The notes under the pieces were generated by a model, which saw only the letters and a program-made list of their open reading frames with translations, ran no database searches and was not told the DNA's origin. From contig OZ245730.1 in the NCBI GenBank assembly GCA_965227145.1, positions 4,402,001-4,466,000 of the forward strand: a DNA stretch of 64,000 nt, written 5' to 3'. Both the position numbers and the translations under genes were made by a program. Origin of the DNA: JACKAQ01 sp965227145 (GTDB taxonomy: Bacteria > Calditrichota > Calditrichia > RBG-13-44-9 > J075). The number at the start of each line of letters is the position of its first letter. Within the stretch, counting starts at the first letter, position 1. Positions 42,376 to 50,326 of this stretch are shown piece by piece.

Positions 42376-44649
42376 TTAATCCGTGGTATTTGAGTATTGG
42401 ATACCCGCGTCGATCCACTCAATGATTGTTAACAAATCGCGGTTTTGGGGATGAAACGGCGGAATCAATCCGGTTGCATCTTTGGTGAACAGTTGCGAAT
42501 GGTCGTAATTCATCGGGCGAAAATCATCGTTGTCGCCGTCGAGCTGACGATTGTAGAGCACCCACAGCAGCGGGCTATCGCGGGAGCGCTCGCGGCGCAC
42601 GTAATCGCGGGTGTCCCCGTTGGCGGTGCGGTAATTCGGATCGGTCAACCGTTCGTAAATGGAGGTGGTGCCATCCGGGTCGCTCAAATCCGCGGCGGTC
42701 ATTTCCAGCGATAATCCGCCGGCCGGCGCAGCATTTCCGTGACAGGAAATGCACATCCGGTTGAAAACGCCCTGCACCGTATGCGATTTGTTGGGATTCT
42801 CTTTGTTGAAAAAATCCAGCGTATCGGGAATAGCGGCAGCGTGCAATTCGACGTTTTCCGCGTTGTGGAAACCGGAGCTATAAACCTTACTAAGTGCATC
42901 ATTTATAACGGTTTGATCACTCTGAATTTTCAAATCGTCAATGATAATATCGCGATCGTGATCGCCATGGCAGCCGGTGCAGAGCCGCTGTTCGCCGGGC
43001 ATCACCTGCACCCAGGTGCGCTGGTTCACCAGCAAATGACCGTTTTCGTCGAGCGTTTGCATGTGCAGCGAGCGATTGGCGGGCACTTCCACGGAAAACG
43101 AGCCGTCTGCGCGAATGGGCGCGTAACCGACCACCCGCTGTTTTTCCAGATTGGTATCGCCGAGCGGACCGCCGCGACGTCTTCCGTCTATCGGCATCGG
43201 GACGGCTTCGAGAATGCGTAGCCACTTTACCTGTCCGGTGCTGCCGTCGCGATTCACAAAATTGGGATCGGGACGCATTTGCCCGTCGTTCGTGGCGCGG
43301 TCGTACACGTTCGCATCAAAAAAGAAGCCGGTTTGCTGCCCGCTGTTGATGGCGTTTTGCACATTCGCATCCATCGGAATCACCTGCGGCAATCCGCCGG
43401 AGAGCTTTTCGCGCGGCGCAACGACCACCGGATCAGCCTCGTTGAATTCGGGATCGTTGTAAATCAGGCGCAGATTTTTGCCGTCTTTGTCCATCACGTA
43501 CAGCCCGTAATCCACGCTTTCATCCTCGCCGGTGTTCACCGGATACGGCGACATTGCCACCAGAATTTTCTCCCGGCGATCCGTTGATGCTGTCGGATCG
43601 ATGATCGGATACGGCGTTTTGAACACCGCCCGGGAATAGCGGTTATTATTGTTAAATGGCGATGTTTCCGGCGAAATAAAGGTGAGGTTGTCATCGGATT
43701 TGGAAATATCGATGATGGCAATCGCGCCGCCCTCAAACGGGGAATTCCGCTCCATCACCGAGCAAACGATGCCCCCATCGGCAAGTTCGCGCGGCTCCAG
43801 AAAAACGCGGCTCCCGCTCTCGCGCGGCGTGTGGTTGCCATACATTACGAATGGGCGAGTCCCGTCCGGGTTCATCACGAACAGCGGAAATTTGTTCGGG
43901 TCGCCCAAATGCTCCCAACGGCTGTAAATAATTTTGCCGCTGGAATGAACAATCGGATTGGTATCGTGGCTTTGGTTGAACGAAATCTGGCGAATATTGG
44001 TCAGCCGTCCGTCCGCGGCGCGATCCGCAACGTGCAGCAACGGCGAGTGGCGGCGTTCGTATTCGTCCACAATTCCCGCACGGGTGGACGCGAACAAAAT
44101 TTGACCGTTGGGCAAATAAATCGGATCCATATCGTCGCCGTCGCTCTGGCTGGTGAGCTGCACCAAATCGCTGCCATCGATGTTCATTTCATACAATTGC
44201 CAACGGCTTTGGCGACTGATTTTCATGGAAAACAGCACTTTTTTGCCGTCGAATGAAATTTCCGGATCGGCGGCTGCGCCGAAATCGCGCGGATCATTTT
44301 TTCCTTCGCGAGTATATTTTTCGGTGAGGTTGGTCAATTCACCGGTCAGGGAAACCGGGCTGAGCAGGAACAGATCGCTGCCGGCGAAAAACTCATCGCG
44401 ATTGCTTTTCATCGGGTTATTGTTGTTGTTTTCGCGGCTGTTTTCTTTCACAAAAATCACCGCCGATTGCCCCGCTTTGGCGAGAATGCTGTCCGGCGGT
44501 GCCTCGCCGCAACCGGTGAACAATTGCACAACGAACAAAATCAACCAAACGTAACATTTGATGCGAATCCAGTCTGTATGGGTGCGGGTGTGACGCAACA
44601 TTGCTGTTTTTCCCGCTGATATTTTTTGCCGAAATACTGGCCAATCCAT
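42376..44649 (-). CDS. HzsA-like dihaem lipoprotein with PD40 propeller
   Basis: A 757-aa exported protein. A long N-region leads to LFVVQLFTGC, a lipobox with Cys near residue 47. Residues about 85-360 contain PD40/TolB-like propeller blades (DPEISFDGKKVLFSM; DPIYLPNGQILFASTRAG). The region about 400-555 resembles the middle domain of hydrazine synthase alpha subunits (PMDANVQNAINSGQQTGFFFDANVYD). Two CXXCH haem sites follow: CTGCH near 558 and CISCH near 635. The ATG at 44649 has GAGGA 8 bases upstream. The family is wider than anammox, so hydrazine chemistry should not be assumed. It sits in the envelope cluster with DUF4266. Confidence 0.85.
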   Translation of the reverse strand: MDWPVFRQKISAGKTAMLRHTRTHTDWIRIKCYVWLILFVVQLFTGCGEAPPDSILAKAGQSAVIFVKENSRENNNNNPMKSNRDEFFAGSDLFLLSPVSLTGELTNLTEKYTREGKNDPRDFGAAADPEISFDGKKVLFSMKISRQSRWQLYEMNIDGSDLVQLTSQSDGDDMDPIYLPNGQILFASTRAGIVDEYERRHSPLLHVADRAADGRLTNIRQISFNQSHDTNPIVHSSGKIIYSRWEHLGDPNKFPLFVMNPDGTRPFVMYGNHTPRESGSRVFLEPRELADGGIVCSVMERNSPFEGGAIAIIDISKSDDNLTFISPETSPFNNNNRYSRAVFKTPYPIIDPTASTDRREKILVAMSPYPVNTGEDESVDYGLYVMDKDGKNLRLIYNDPEFNEADPVVVAPREKLSGGLPQVIPMDANVQNAINSGQQTGFFFDANVYDRATNDGQMRPDPNFVNRDGSTGQVKWLRILEAVPMPIDGRRRGGPLGDTNLEKQRVVGYAPIRADGSFSVEVPANRSLHMQTLDENGHLLVNQRTWVQVMPGEQRLCTGCHGDHDRDIIIDDLKIQSDQTVINDALSKVYSSGFHNAENVELHAAAIPDTLDFFNKENPNKSHTVQGVFNRMCISCHGNAAPAGGLSLEMTAADLSDPDGTTSIYERLTDPNYRTANGDTRDYVRRERSRDSPLLWVLYNRQLDGDNDDFRPMNYDHSQLFTKDATGLIPPFHPQNRDLLTIIEWIDAGIQYSNTTD

Positions 44650-44721
44650 GGTCAAATCCTCACAGTTTGTTGAACAAAATCCGTTTATCGATCGATTTTG
44701 CCCATCTGCCCCAAGTCCATT

Positions 44722-45276
44722 TTAAAAGTAATATTGCAACCCGAGCGTGAACGATAAATTGTGCGACGTAAAGCGTTGATTATCATTAATTTGCTGCCGG
44801 AAAATATGATCACGGATATCGTAGCGAACCGCAATCCGTTTCACATCAAAAAATTGTGACAGCGGAATTTGTTTGCCGATGCCGAGCACATACGCGAATT
44901 TCGATTGCCCGCCCTGCTTCAACCCGGCGACGCCCATCACGAAAAACGGCATGCCGCCAGCCGGAAATTTGTCGTAACCAAACACAAATTCGTAGGTCAT
45001 CAGGCGATTGGAATCGAACACCTGAAATGCGGACAGTTCGTTCAGCACCCGCGATTCCAGGCTGCTGATGCCAACAGTGCCTTCCACAAAATAATGCGCG
45101 TTGTTAAAAAATTTGGCGTATCGCGCGCCGAAATAGTAGTTTGCGCCAAAGCCTTCCGCCGTGTAAATGCCGTTGCTAACGCCCAAACTGTTCGCCTGTC
45201 CGTTTGCAAAAACCGGGTTGAGCGTGAAACTCGCCAACAATAAAATCAGCAATCTTAATCGTTTATTTTTGAACAT
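44722..45276 (-). CDS. Hypothetical outer-membrane beta-barrel protein (C)
   Basis: A 184-aa exported protein, signal peptide ending NPVFANGQ. Alternating aromatic strands (GFGANYYFGARYAKFF; HYFVEGTVGISSLE; KRIAVRYDIRDHIF) and a C-terminal LGLQYYF are the marks of a small eight-strand barrel. It resembles outer-membrane beta-barrel proteins found near multihaem or redox clusters, but I cannot name a family. GGAGAAAATA precedes the ATG. It lies 66 bases before the HzsA-like start and 35 bases after barrel B. Confidence 0.75.
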   Translation of the reverse strand: MFKNKRLRLLILLLASFTLNPVFANGQANSLGVSNGIYTAEGFGANYYFGARYAKFFNNAHYFVEGTVGISSLESRVLNELSAFQVFDSNRLMTYEFVFGYDKFPAGGMPFFVMGVAGLKQGGQSKFAYVLGIGKQIPLSQFFDVKRIAVRYDIRDHIFRQQINDNQRFTSHNLSFTLGLQYYF

Positions 45277-45311
45277 TATTTTCTCCGTCGCTCAGATTAA
45301 ACCGTTGTTTT

Positions 45312-45869
45312 TTAACGAAATAGAAATGTAAAACCCACATTGAATTCGCGGAACAGCAGCAGCTCGTTTTCCGCAGCGATTTCGTTGCGGAGTTGCGTCA
45401 GATACTGCCGTGCTTCAAACGAAATGCCCAGGTTACGGGCGATGAACAATCGCGTGCCGCCGCCGACATTCACCGCCATCGACGAAACCGTATTCGCGCC
45501 GATTGCTTCGGTGGGCACGGTCATCAGCAATCCGCCGCCGACGGTGCCGTATGGCAGCCACTTCCCTTTTGTGGAAAGGTTGAACGCGACGTTCGCGGTC
45601 ACCGGATACATATCCGCCGATTCGCCGATGATTTGCGCCAGCCCCAATTCCAGTTTGATGACACCGTAATTCATCCCCAGCCGCATGCCGAACAGCCCGC
45701 TGCCGCCCATCGCACCGGTGTAGGGATTTACCTCGAAAACGGTGCCGTTGCGGAAATCCAGTTGCGGTGCCGGTTGCGGTGCGCTTTCCGTTTGTGCCCC
45801 AACCGGCAACGCAAAAGCGAGCGACAACATCATTAAAAACAAATACTTATAAATTGAATAAATTCGCAT
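45312..45869 (-). CDS. Hypothetical outer-membrane beta-barrel protein (B)
   Basis: A 185-aa exported protein, signal peptide ending LPVGAQ. Glycine- and aromatic-rich strands (GLFGMRLGMNYGVIKLELGLAQ; WLPYGTVGGGLLM; GGGTRLFIARNLGISFEARQYL) and a C-terminal VGFTFLFR suggest a small barrel. I chose the ATG at 45869 because AGGTGGG lies 5 bases upstream; an in-frame GTG at 45878 overlaps that site. Its start overlaps the end of barrel A by 23 bases, showing one transcript. Confidence 0.72.
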   Translation of the reverse strand: MRIYSIYKYLFLMMLSLAFALPVGAQTESAPQPAPQLDFRNGTVFEVNPYTGAMGGSGLFGMRLGMNYGVIKLELGLAQIIGESADMYPVTANVAFNLSTKGKWLPYGTVGGGLLMTVPTEAIGANTVSSMAVNVGGGTRLFIARNLGISFEARQYLTQLRNEIAAENELLLFREFNVGFTFLFR

Positions 45870-46425
45870 GAATCCCACCTGTTATTTCCCAATGTTGAAC
45901 CGTTTGTTGAAGTTTCAACCACTGCGACTGCACACCAAATTGCACGCCCCACCGGTTAAATTCCCGCCGGAAACGAACGCCCAGTTGCAGTTGCCGGTGC
46001 CAGTTTGTTTCTGCCGGAATTTCAATTTCGCCGAGGGCGCCGAGGTCAATTTGTTGCGCATCGCGGTGCAACCGGACAGCGCCGGCAGCCGCCAAAACGT
46101 CGCTGTGCACATTTCCCGGCAGTTTGGCAAACGACCATCCGGCGATGATCGCCAGCGGCAGCATTGCTACCGCCAGTTTGTCCGTTCCGCCAATTGTGTC
46201 AAATATCTCGTGGGTTTTGTGATACCCGAATTGTAAGCCGATGCGAAAATTTTCCGGCAGCGTGAGCGCCGTTTCGCTGCGCCAGCCAACCGATGATTGC
46301 CAGTTGGTTGCCGCATCAAAACGGGTGAATTGCAATTGCGCAGCCATTTGTAATTGCTGGGCATTTACGATCGCACAACCATAAAACACCAGCCACAACA
46401 CAACATTCCTTATCAATTGCAACAT
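45847..46425 (-). CDS. Hypothetical outer-membrane protein (A), first of the envelope cluster
   Basis: A 192-aa exported protein with signal MLQLIRNVVLWLVFYGCAIVNAQ. Amphipathic strands (SVGWRSETALTLPENFRIGLQFGYHKTHE; WHRQLQLGVRFRREFNRWGVQFGVQSQ) point to a barrel. I see no family match. The ATG at 46425 has AAGGAG upstream; a 41-codon upstream extension lacks support. It is the first minus-strand gene of the cluster, so its promoter should lie in 46426-46650. Confidence 0.7.
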   Translation of the reverse strand: MLQLIRNVVLWLVFYGCAIVNAQQLQMAAQLQFTRFDAATNWQSSVGWRSETALTLPENFRIGLQFGYHKTHEIFDTIGGTDKLAVAMLPLAIIAGWSFAKLPGNVHSDVLAAAGAVRLHRDAQQIDLGALGEIEIPAETNWHRQLQLGVRFRREFNRWGVQFGVQSQWLKLQQTVQHWEITGGIHANLFNL

Positions 46426-46828
46426 ACACTCCTTTGCCAATTGCATGATGTTTTTACAGCGCCAGGATATTTGTTGGAGATCAAAGAACAGTTGAAATGT
46501 TGAGCGACCGGCTGAACCACTATTCGCTTCGTTAACTACCCCGGCCACCTTGTCTGCTTATTTGGCAAATGGCGGGCCAACTTTTTGACACAGCAAGCTT
46601 CGATGTTTACAAACAATTGTTTTGATTCAACTTAGGCGATCAACCAATCGTTCTTTTCCTGATTTTACATTCCGTAAAATTTTTGCGGAATCAGGTTTCT
46701 GGGCATGCTTTGTAAAATAATTTTACAAACGCTGAGCGCATTTTTTCTGAGCTTGTTGGCGATAAAGCCTTTCATAAATCCTGCATTATTTGTACATTTA
46801 AATTGACTAAACTTAACCCAAAAGCATT
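46426..46828. promoter_or_regulatory. Divergent control region with repeated GTAAAAT dyads
   Basis: 403 bases separate the envelope cluster from the sensor-kinase cluster. GTAAAAT or its inverse occurs at 46662-46668, 46674-46680, 46712-46718 and 46720-46726. These form ATTTTAC-N5-GTAAAAT and GTAAAAT-A-ATTTTAC. The second extends to a perfect 10+1+10 palindrome (46709-46729). A further dyad ATTCCG...CGGAAT spans 46669-46691. This looks like an operator array, about 100-170 bases before the kinase-side start. Confidence 0.55.
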
Positions 46829-47050
46829 ATGGATACACGTTCGCTAAAGCGCCAAAAACTGATTGCACTGTTCTTTCTGGGATTCATTTTATTGAACGGC
46901 CCGATACTATCCTTATTCAAAAATGGCACCGTTGCAGGCATTCCCTCACTCTATTTTTATATGTTCAGCGTTTGGTTCGGCATTATTCTGATCAAAGCAT
47001 TTATCATCGAAAAAAGCAGCGCATCATCGCGCGAATGGCCAAAAGAATGA
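46829..47050 (+). CDS. Small membrane protein preceding the symporter-kinase
   Basis: A 73-aa protein with two membrane helices (LIALFFLGFILLNGPILSLF and YFYMFSVWFGIILIKAFII) and charged ends. It lies 7 bases before the symporter-histidine kinase. Small two-helix proteins (DUF485/DUF4212 type) commonly partner sodium:solute symporters. This one has that architecture, but I cannot assign it to either family. The ribosome-binding site is weak. Confidence 0.75.
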   Translation: MDTRSLKRQKLIALFFLGFILLNGPILSLFKNGTVAGIPSLYFYMFSVWFGIILIKAFIIEKSSASSREWPKE

Positions 47051-47057
47051 GAGGTTT

Positions 47058-49838
47058 ATGCTGCAAAACTGGGTGATCATTTTTACTTCATTCGGGTATC
47101 TTGCGGTGCTGTTTGCCATTGCGTATTACGGCGACCGGCGCGCATCGATGCAGCGCAGCATCATCAGCAACCCGTATATTTACGCACTGTCGCTGGCAGT
47201 ATATTGCACAGCGTGGACGTTTTACGGCAGCGTTGGCAGAGCAGCGAACAGCGGTGTCGGGTTTTTACCGATTTACCTCGGACCAACGTTGATCATCACC
47301 CTGTGGTGGGTGGTGATGCGCAAAATCATTCGCATCAGCAAAAAAAACCGCATCACCTCCATCGCCGATTTTGTGGCTTCGCGATACGGCAAAAGCAATT
47401 TGTTGGGCGGAACCGTTACCGTCATCGCGGTAATCGGCATCGTGCCGTATATTTCGCTGCAGTTGAAAGCGATTTCCATCAGTTTTCAAATCATCAGCGG
47501 CTATCCGCATGTGATTATGCCTGCGCAATCATCCAGCCTCGGATTAAACGATACCACCCTTTCCATCGCCATGATTTTGGCGGTTTTCACCATTTTATTC
47601 GGCACCCGGCATCTCGATGCCACGGAACGTCACGAAGGGTTGGTCGCTGCCATCGCGTTTGAATCGGTGGTGAAATTGGTCGCTTTTCTGGCGGTCGGGC
47701 TGTTCGTAACCTACAGTATGTATGATGGTTTCGGCGATATTTTTCGACGGGCGGCGCAACACGATGATCTGCAAAAGCTGTTCGGTTTCAGCGATGTTTC
47801 CGGCTCGCAGGCAGACTGGATTCTGCTGCTCATCGTTTCGATGATGGCGATCATGTTCCTGCCGCGCCAGTTTCAGGTCACGGTCATCGAAAATGTCAAC
47901 GAAAAACATCTCGGAAAAGCCATTTGGCTGTTTCCGCTTTACATGCTGGTGATCAACATTTTTGTGCTGCCGATTGCCCTCGGCGGGCTGATGCATTTTG
48001 CCGGACAGAATGTGGACGCTGATACATTCGTGCTCACCCTCCCGATGATCGCCCAACAGGAATGGCTGACGTTGCTGGTGTTTATCGGCGGACTTTCCGC
48101 CGCAACCGGAATGGTGATTGTCGAAACGATTGCCCTAAGTACGATGATTTGCAACGACTTAGTGATGCCGCTGCTGCTGCGTTTGAAATTCCTGCGCCTC
48201 ACCGAACGGAAAGACCTCACCGGATTGCTGCTGGCGATTCGCCGGGGCAGCATCATTTTGGTAATGCTGATGGGCTATTTTTACTTCCATTTTGTTGGCG
48301 AATTTTTCTCGCTGGTGTCCATCGGGCTGACCTCTTTTGTGGCGGTTGCCCAATTTGCACCGGCAATTTTGGGCGGCATTTTCTGGAAACAGGGCTCCCG
48401 CCACGGCGCGATGGCCGGATTGATTATCGGATTTGCAGTTTGGGCATTTACCCTCCCCTTTCCGTCGATGGTGCGTGCCGGATTATTTTCGGAAACGATC
48501 ATCACCCAGGGGCTGTTCGGCATCGAGTTGCTCCGCCCGTTTCATCTGTTCGGGTTGGAAGGTTTCGGGCAAATCAGCCATTCGGTGTTCTGGAGTTTGC
48601 TGCTGAACACAATTGGCTATGTCACCGTTTCGCTGTTCAGCCGGCAATCGGGCATCGAGCTGAATCAGGCGTCGCTGTTTGTGGATATTTTCAAATATAC
48701 CGGTGGTGTGGAAGTTTCGTCCATTTGGCGCGGAACGGCATCGGCATCGGCGCGCGATCTGCACGATCTGCTCCGCAGATTTTTGGGTAAACGCCGCACG
48801 GATGAGGTGTTCACCGAATACGCCGAAGTTCATAAAATCAACTGGCAAAAATCGATCATCGCCGATACCGATTTTGTGAATCACACCGAGCAGGTGCTCG
48901 CCGGCGCTGTGGGTTCTGCAACTGCGCGCGGATTGATCGGCGCAGTGGTAAAAGAGGAGCCGCTCAGCCTCGACGAAGTGGTCGAAATCCTCAACGAAAC
49001 CCAGCAAGTGCTCGCCCACACCCGCGAGTTGGAAGAAAAATCCCGCGAACTGGAAGAACTGACCGGCGAACTGCAGGCCGCCAACCAACGGCTGCAGGAA
49101 CTCGATCGGATGAAAGACGATTTCGTATCCACCGTAACCCACGAATTACGGACACCGCTCACTTCCGTTCGGGCGTTTTCGGAAATTTTATACGATAATC
49201 CGGAGTTGGATATCAACCAGCGCCAGCATTTTTTGAGCATTATCATTAAAGAAAGCGAACGGCTGACCCGGCTGATCAATCAGGTGCTGGATCTGCAAAA
49301 AATGGAATCGCACACGCTGGATTGGAAAATCAGCCAGGTGGATATTTCCGAAGTGATCCGCGACGCAATGGCCGCAACCAGCCAGTTGCTGGCGGAAAAA
49401 CGCATCAAAACGTCGGTGGATTTGCCGGAGAAACCGGCATTTATTCGCGGCGACCGCGACCGGCTGATGCAGGTGATGCTGAATCTGATTTCCAACGCCA
49501 TAAAATTTTGCGATAGTCAGAACGGAAAAATAAATTTGCGGCTGCAGCAAATTAACGATCATGTGCAAATTGATGTGCAGGATAACGGCATCGGCATTCG
49601 ACGGGAAGATCAGGAAATTATTTTTGAAAAATTTCATCAGGTTCACGGCGAGGTGGGCAGCCAGCCCGGCGGCAGCGGATTGGGGCTGGCAATCACCCGG
49701 CGAATTATCGAATTTCATCAGGGCAAAATTTGGGTAAAAAGCACTCCCGGCAAAGGTTCAACGTTTTCGTTTACGCTGTCCCGTGCGGATCAATCGGCTG
49801 AAACAGCAGTAAACCAAAGTGCCGGCGACCAGAAATAG
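47058..49838 (+). CDS. Sodium:solute symporter-histidine kinase fusion (CbrA/CrbS-like)
   Basis: A 926-aa sensor. Residues about 1-540 are an SLC5/SSS transporter domain with roughly 13 membrane helices. Residues about 555-655 fit a STAC linker (SARDLHDLLRRFLGKRRTDEVF ... LAGAVGSATARGLIGAVV). After a coiled coil, the kinase core has its H-box FVSTVTHELRTPLTSVRAF (His near 695). The N-box is NLISNAIKF, G1 is DNGIGI and G2 is GSGLGLAITRRI. In Pseudomonas CbrA and Vibrio CrbS such fusions couple nutrient sensing to control of carbon use; CrbS governs acetate activation by acs. The acs and symporter genes 11-15 kb downstream support that reading. Confidence 0.92.
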   Translation: MLQNWVIIFTSFGYLAVLFAIAYYGDRRASMQRSIISNPYIYALSLAVYCTAWTFYGSVGRAANSGVGFLPIYLGPTLIITLWWVVMRKIIRISKKNRITSIADFVASRYGKSNLLGGTVTVIAVIGIVPYISLQLKAISISFQIISGYPHVIMPAQSSSLGLNDTTLSIAMILAVFTILFGTRHLDATERHEGLVAAIAFESVVKLVAFLAVGLFVTYSMYDGFGDIFRRAAQHDDLQKLFGFSDVSGSQADWILLLIVSMMAIMFLPRQFQVTVIENVNEKHLGKAIWLFPLYMLVINIFVLPIALGGLMHFAGQNVDADTFVLTLPMIAQQEWLTLLVFIGGLSAATGMVIVETIALSTMICNDLVMPLLLRLKFLRLTERKDLTGLLLAIRRGSIILVMLMGYFYFHFVGEFFSLVSIGLTSFVAVAQFAPAILGGIFWKQGSRHGAMAGLIIGFAVWAFTLPFPSMVRAGLFSETIITQGLFGIELLRPFHLFGLEGFGQISHSVFWSLLLNTIGYVTVSLFSRQSGIELNQASLFVDIFKYTGGVEVSSIWRGTASASARDLHDLLRRFLGKRRTDEVFTEYAEVHKINWQKSIIADTDFVNHTEQVLAGAVGSATARGLIGAVVKEEPLSLDEVVEILNETQQVLAHTRELEEKSRELEELTGELQAANQRLQELDRMKDDFVSTVTHELRTPLTSVRAFSEILYDNPELDINQRQHFLSIIIKESERLTRLINQVLDLQKMESHTLDWKISQVDISEVIRDAMAATSQLLAEKRIKTSVDLPEKPAFIRGDRDRLMQVMLNLISNAIKFCDSQNGKINLRLQQINDHVQIDVQDNGIGIRREDQEIIFEKFHQVHGEVGSQPGGSGLGLAITRRIIEFHQGKIWVKSTPGKGSTFSFTLSRADQSAETAVNQSAGDQK

Positions 49839-49936
49839 TGCGTTTTCCCCTCTACTAAAAATGTGTTAGGTAGTTATTTTTTATATAGTTACAACTTTCG
49901 TATTAAAAAGCTGTTGCGCCAAAGGGGGTCCACAAC

Positions 49937-50308
49937 ATGGCAAAACGAGTACTCATCGTAGACGACGAACCGAACATTGTGATTTCTCTGGAATTTCTGA
50001 TGCGTCAATCCGGATATGAGATTCGCGTAGCGCGAGACGGGCGGGAAGCCGAAACCGCTTTGGCTGAATTCCAACCCGATCTGGTGTTGCTGGATGTGAT
50101 GCTGCCGCACAAATCCGGCTTCGAGTTGTGCCAAACGATCCGCGAAAACCCGGATTGGAAATCGCTGAAAATTGTGCTGCTGACCGCCAAAGGGCGGGAA
50201 ATGGACATCACAAAAGGGCTTTCCCTGGGTGCGGACGATTATGTTACCAAACCGTTTTCCACAAAAGAACTGGTGGATAAGGTTAACGCGTTAATCAACA
50301 AACCCTAA
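49937..50308 (+). CDS. Single-domain response regulator
   Basis: A 123-aa protein that is only a receiver domain. The acidic pair is in VLIVDDEPN, the phospho-acceptor Asp near residue 55 in DLVLLDVMLPHKSGFE, Thr in VLLTAKG and Lys in DDYVTKPF. It is the obvious partner of the preceding kinase. Unlike CrbR-type regulators it has no DNA-binding domain, so output must go through another protein, perhaps the following pseudokinase-exonuclease. GGGGGTCC precedes the ATG. Confidence 0.94.
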   Translation: MAKRVLIVDDEPNIVISLEFLMRQSGYEIRVARDGREAETALAEFQPDLVLLDVMLPHKSGFELCQTIRENPDWKSLKIVLLTAKGREMDITKGLSLGADDYVTKPFSTKELVDKVNALINKP

Positions 50309-50326
50309 AATACCCGCAAAAACCTG

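Noticed and set aside
42376..44649. Evidence for anammox metabolism
   Set aside because: Only an HzsA-like alpha-type protein is present. HzsB, HzsC and hydrazine dehydrogenase are absent from the window, and the family is wider than anammox.
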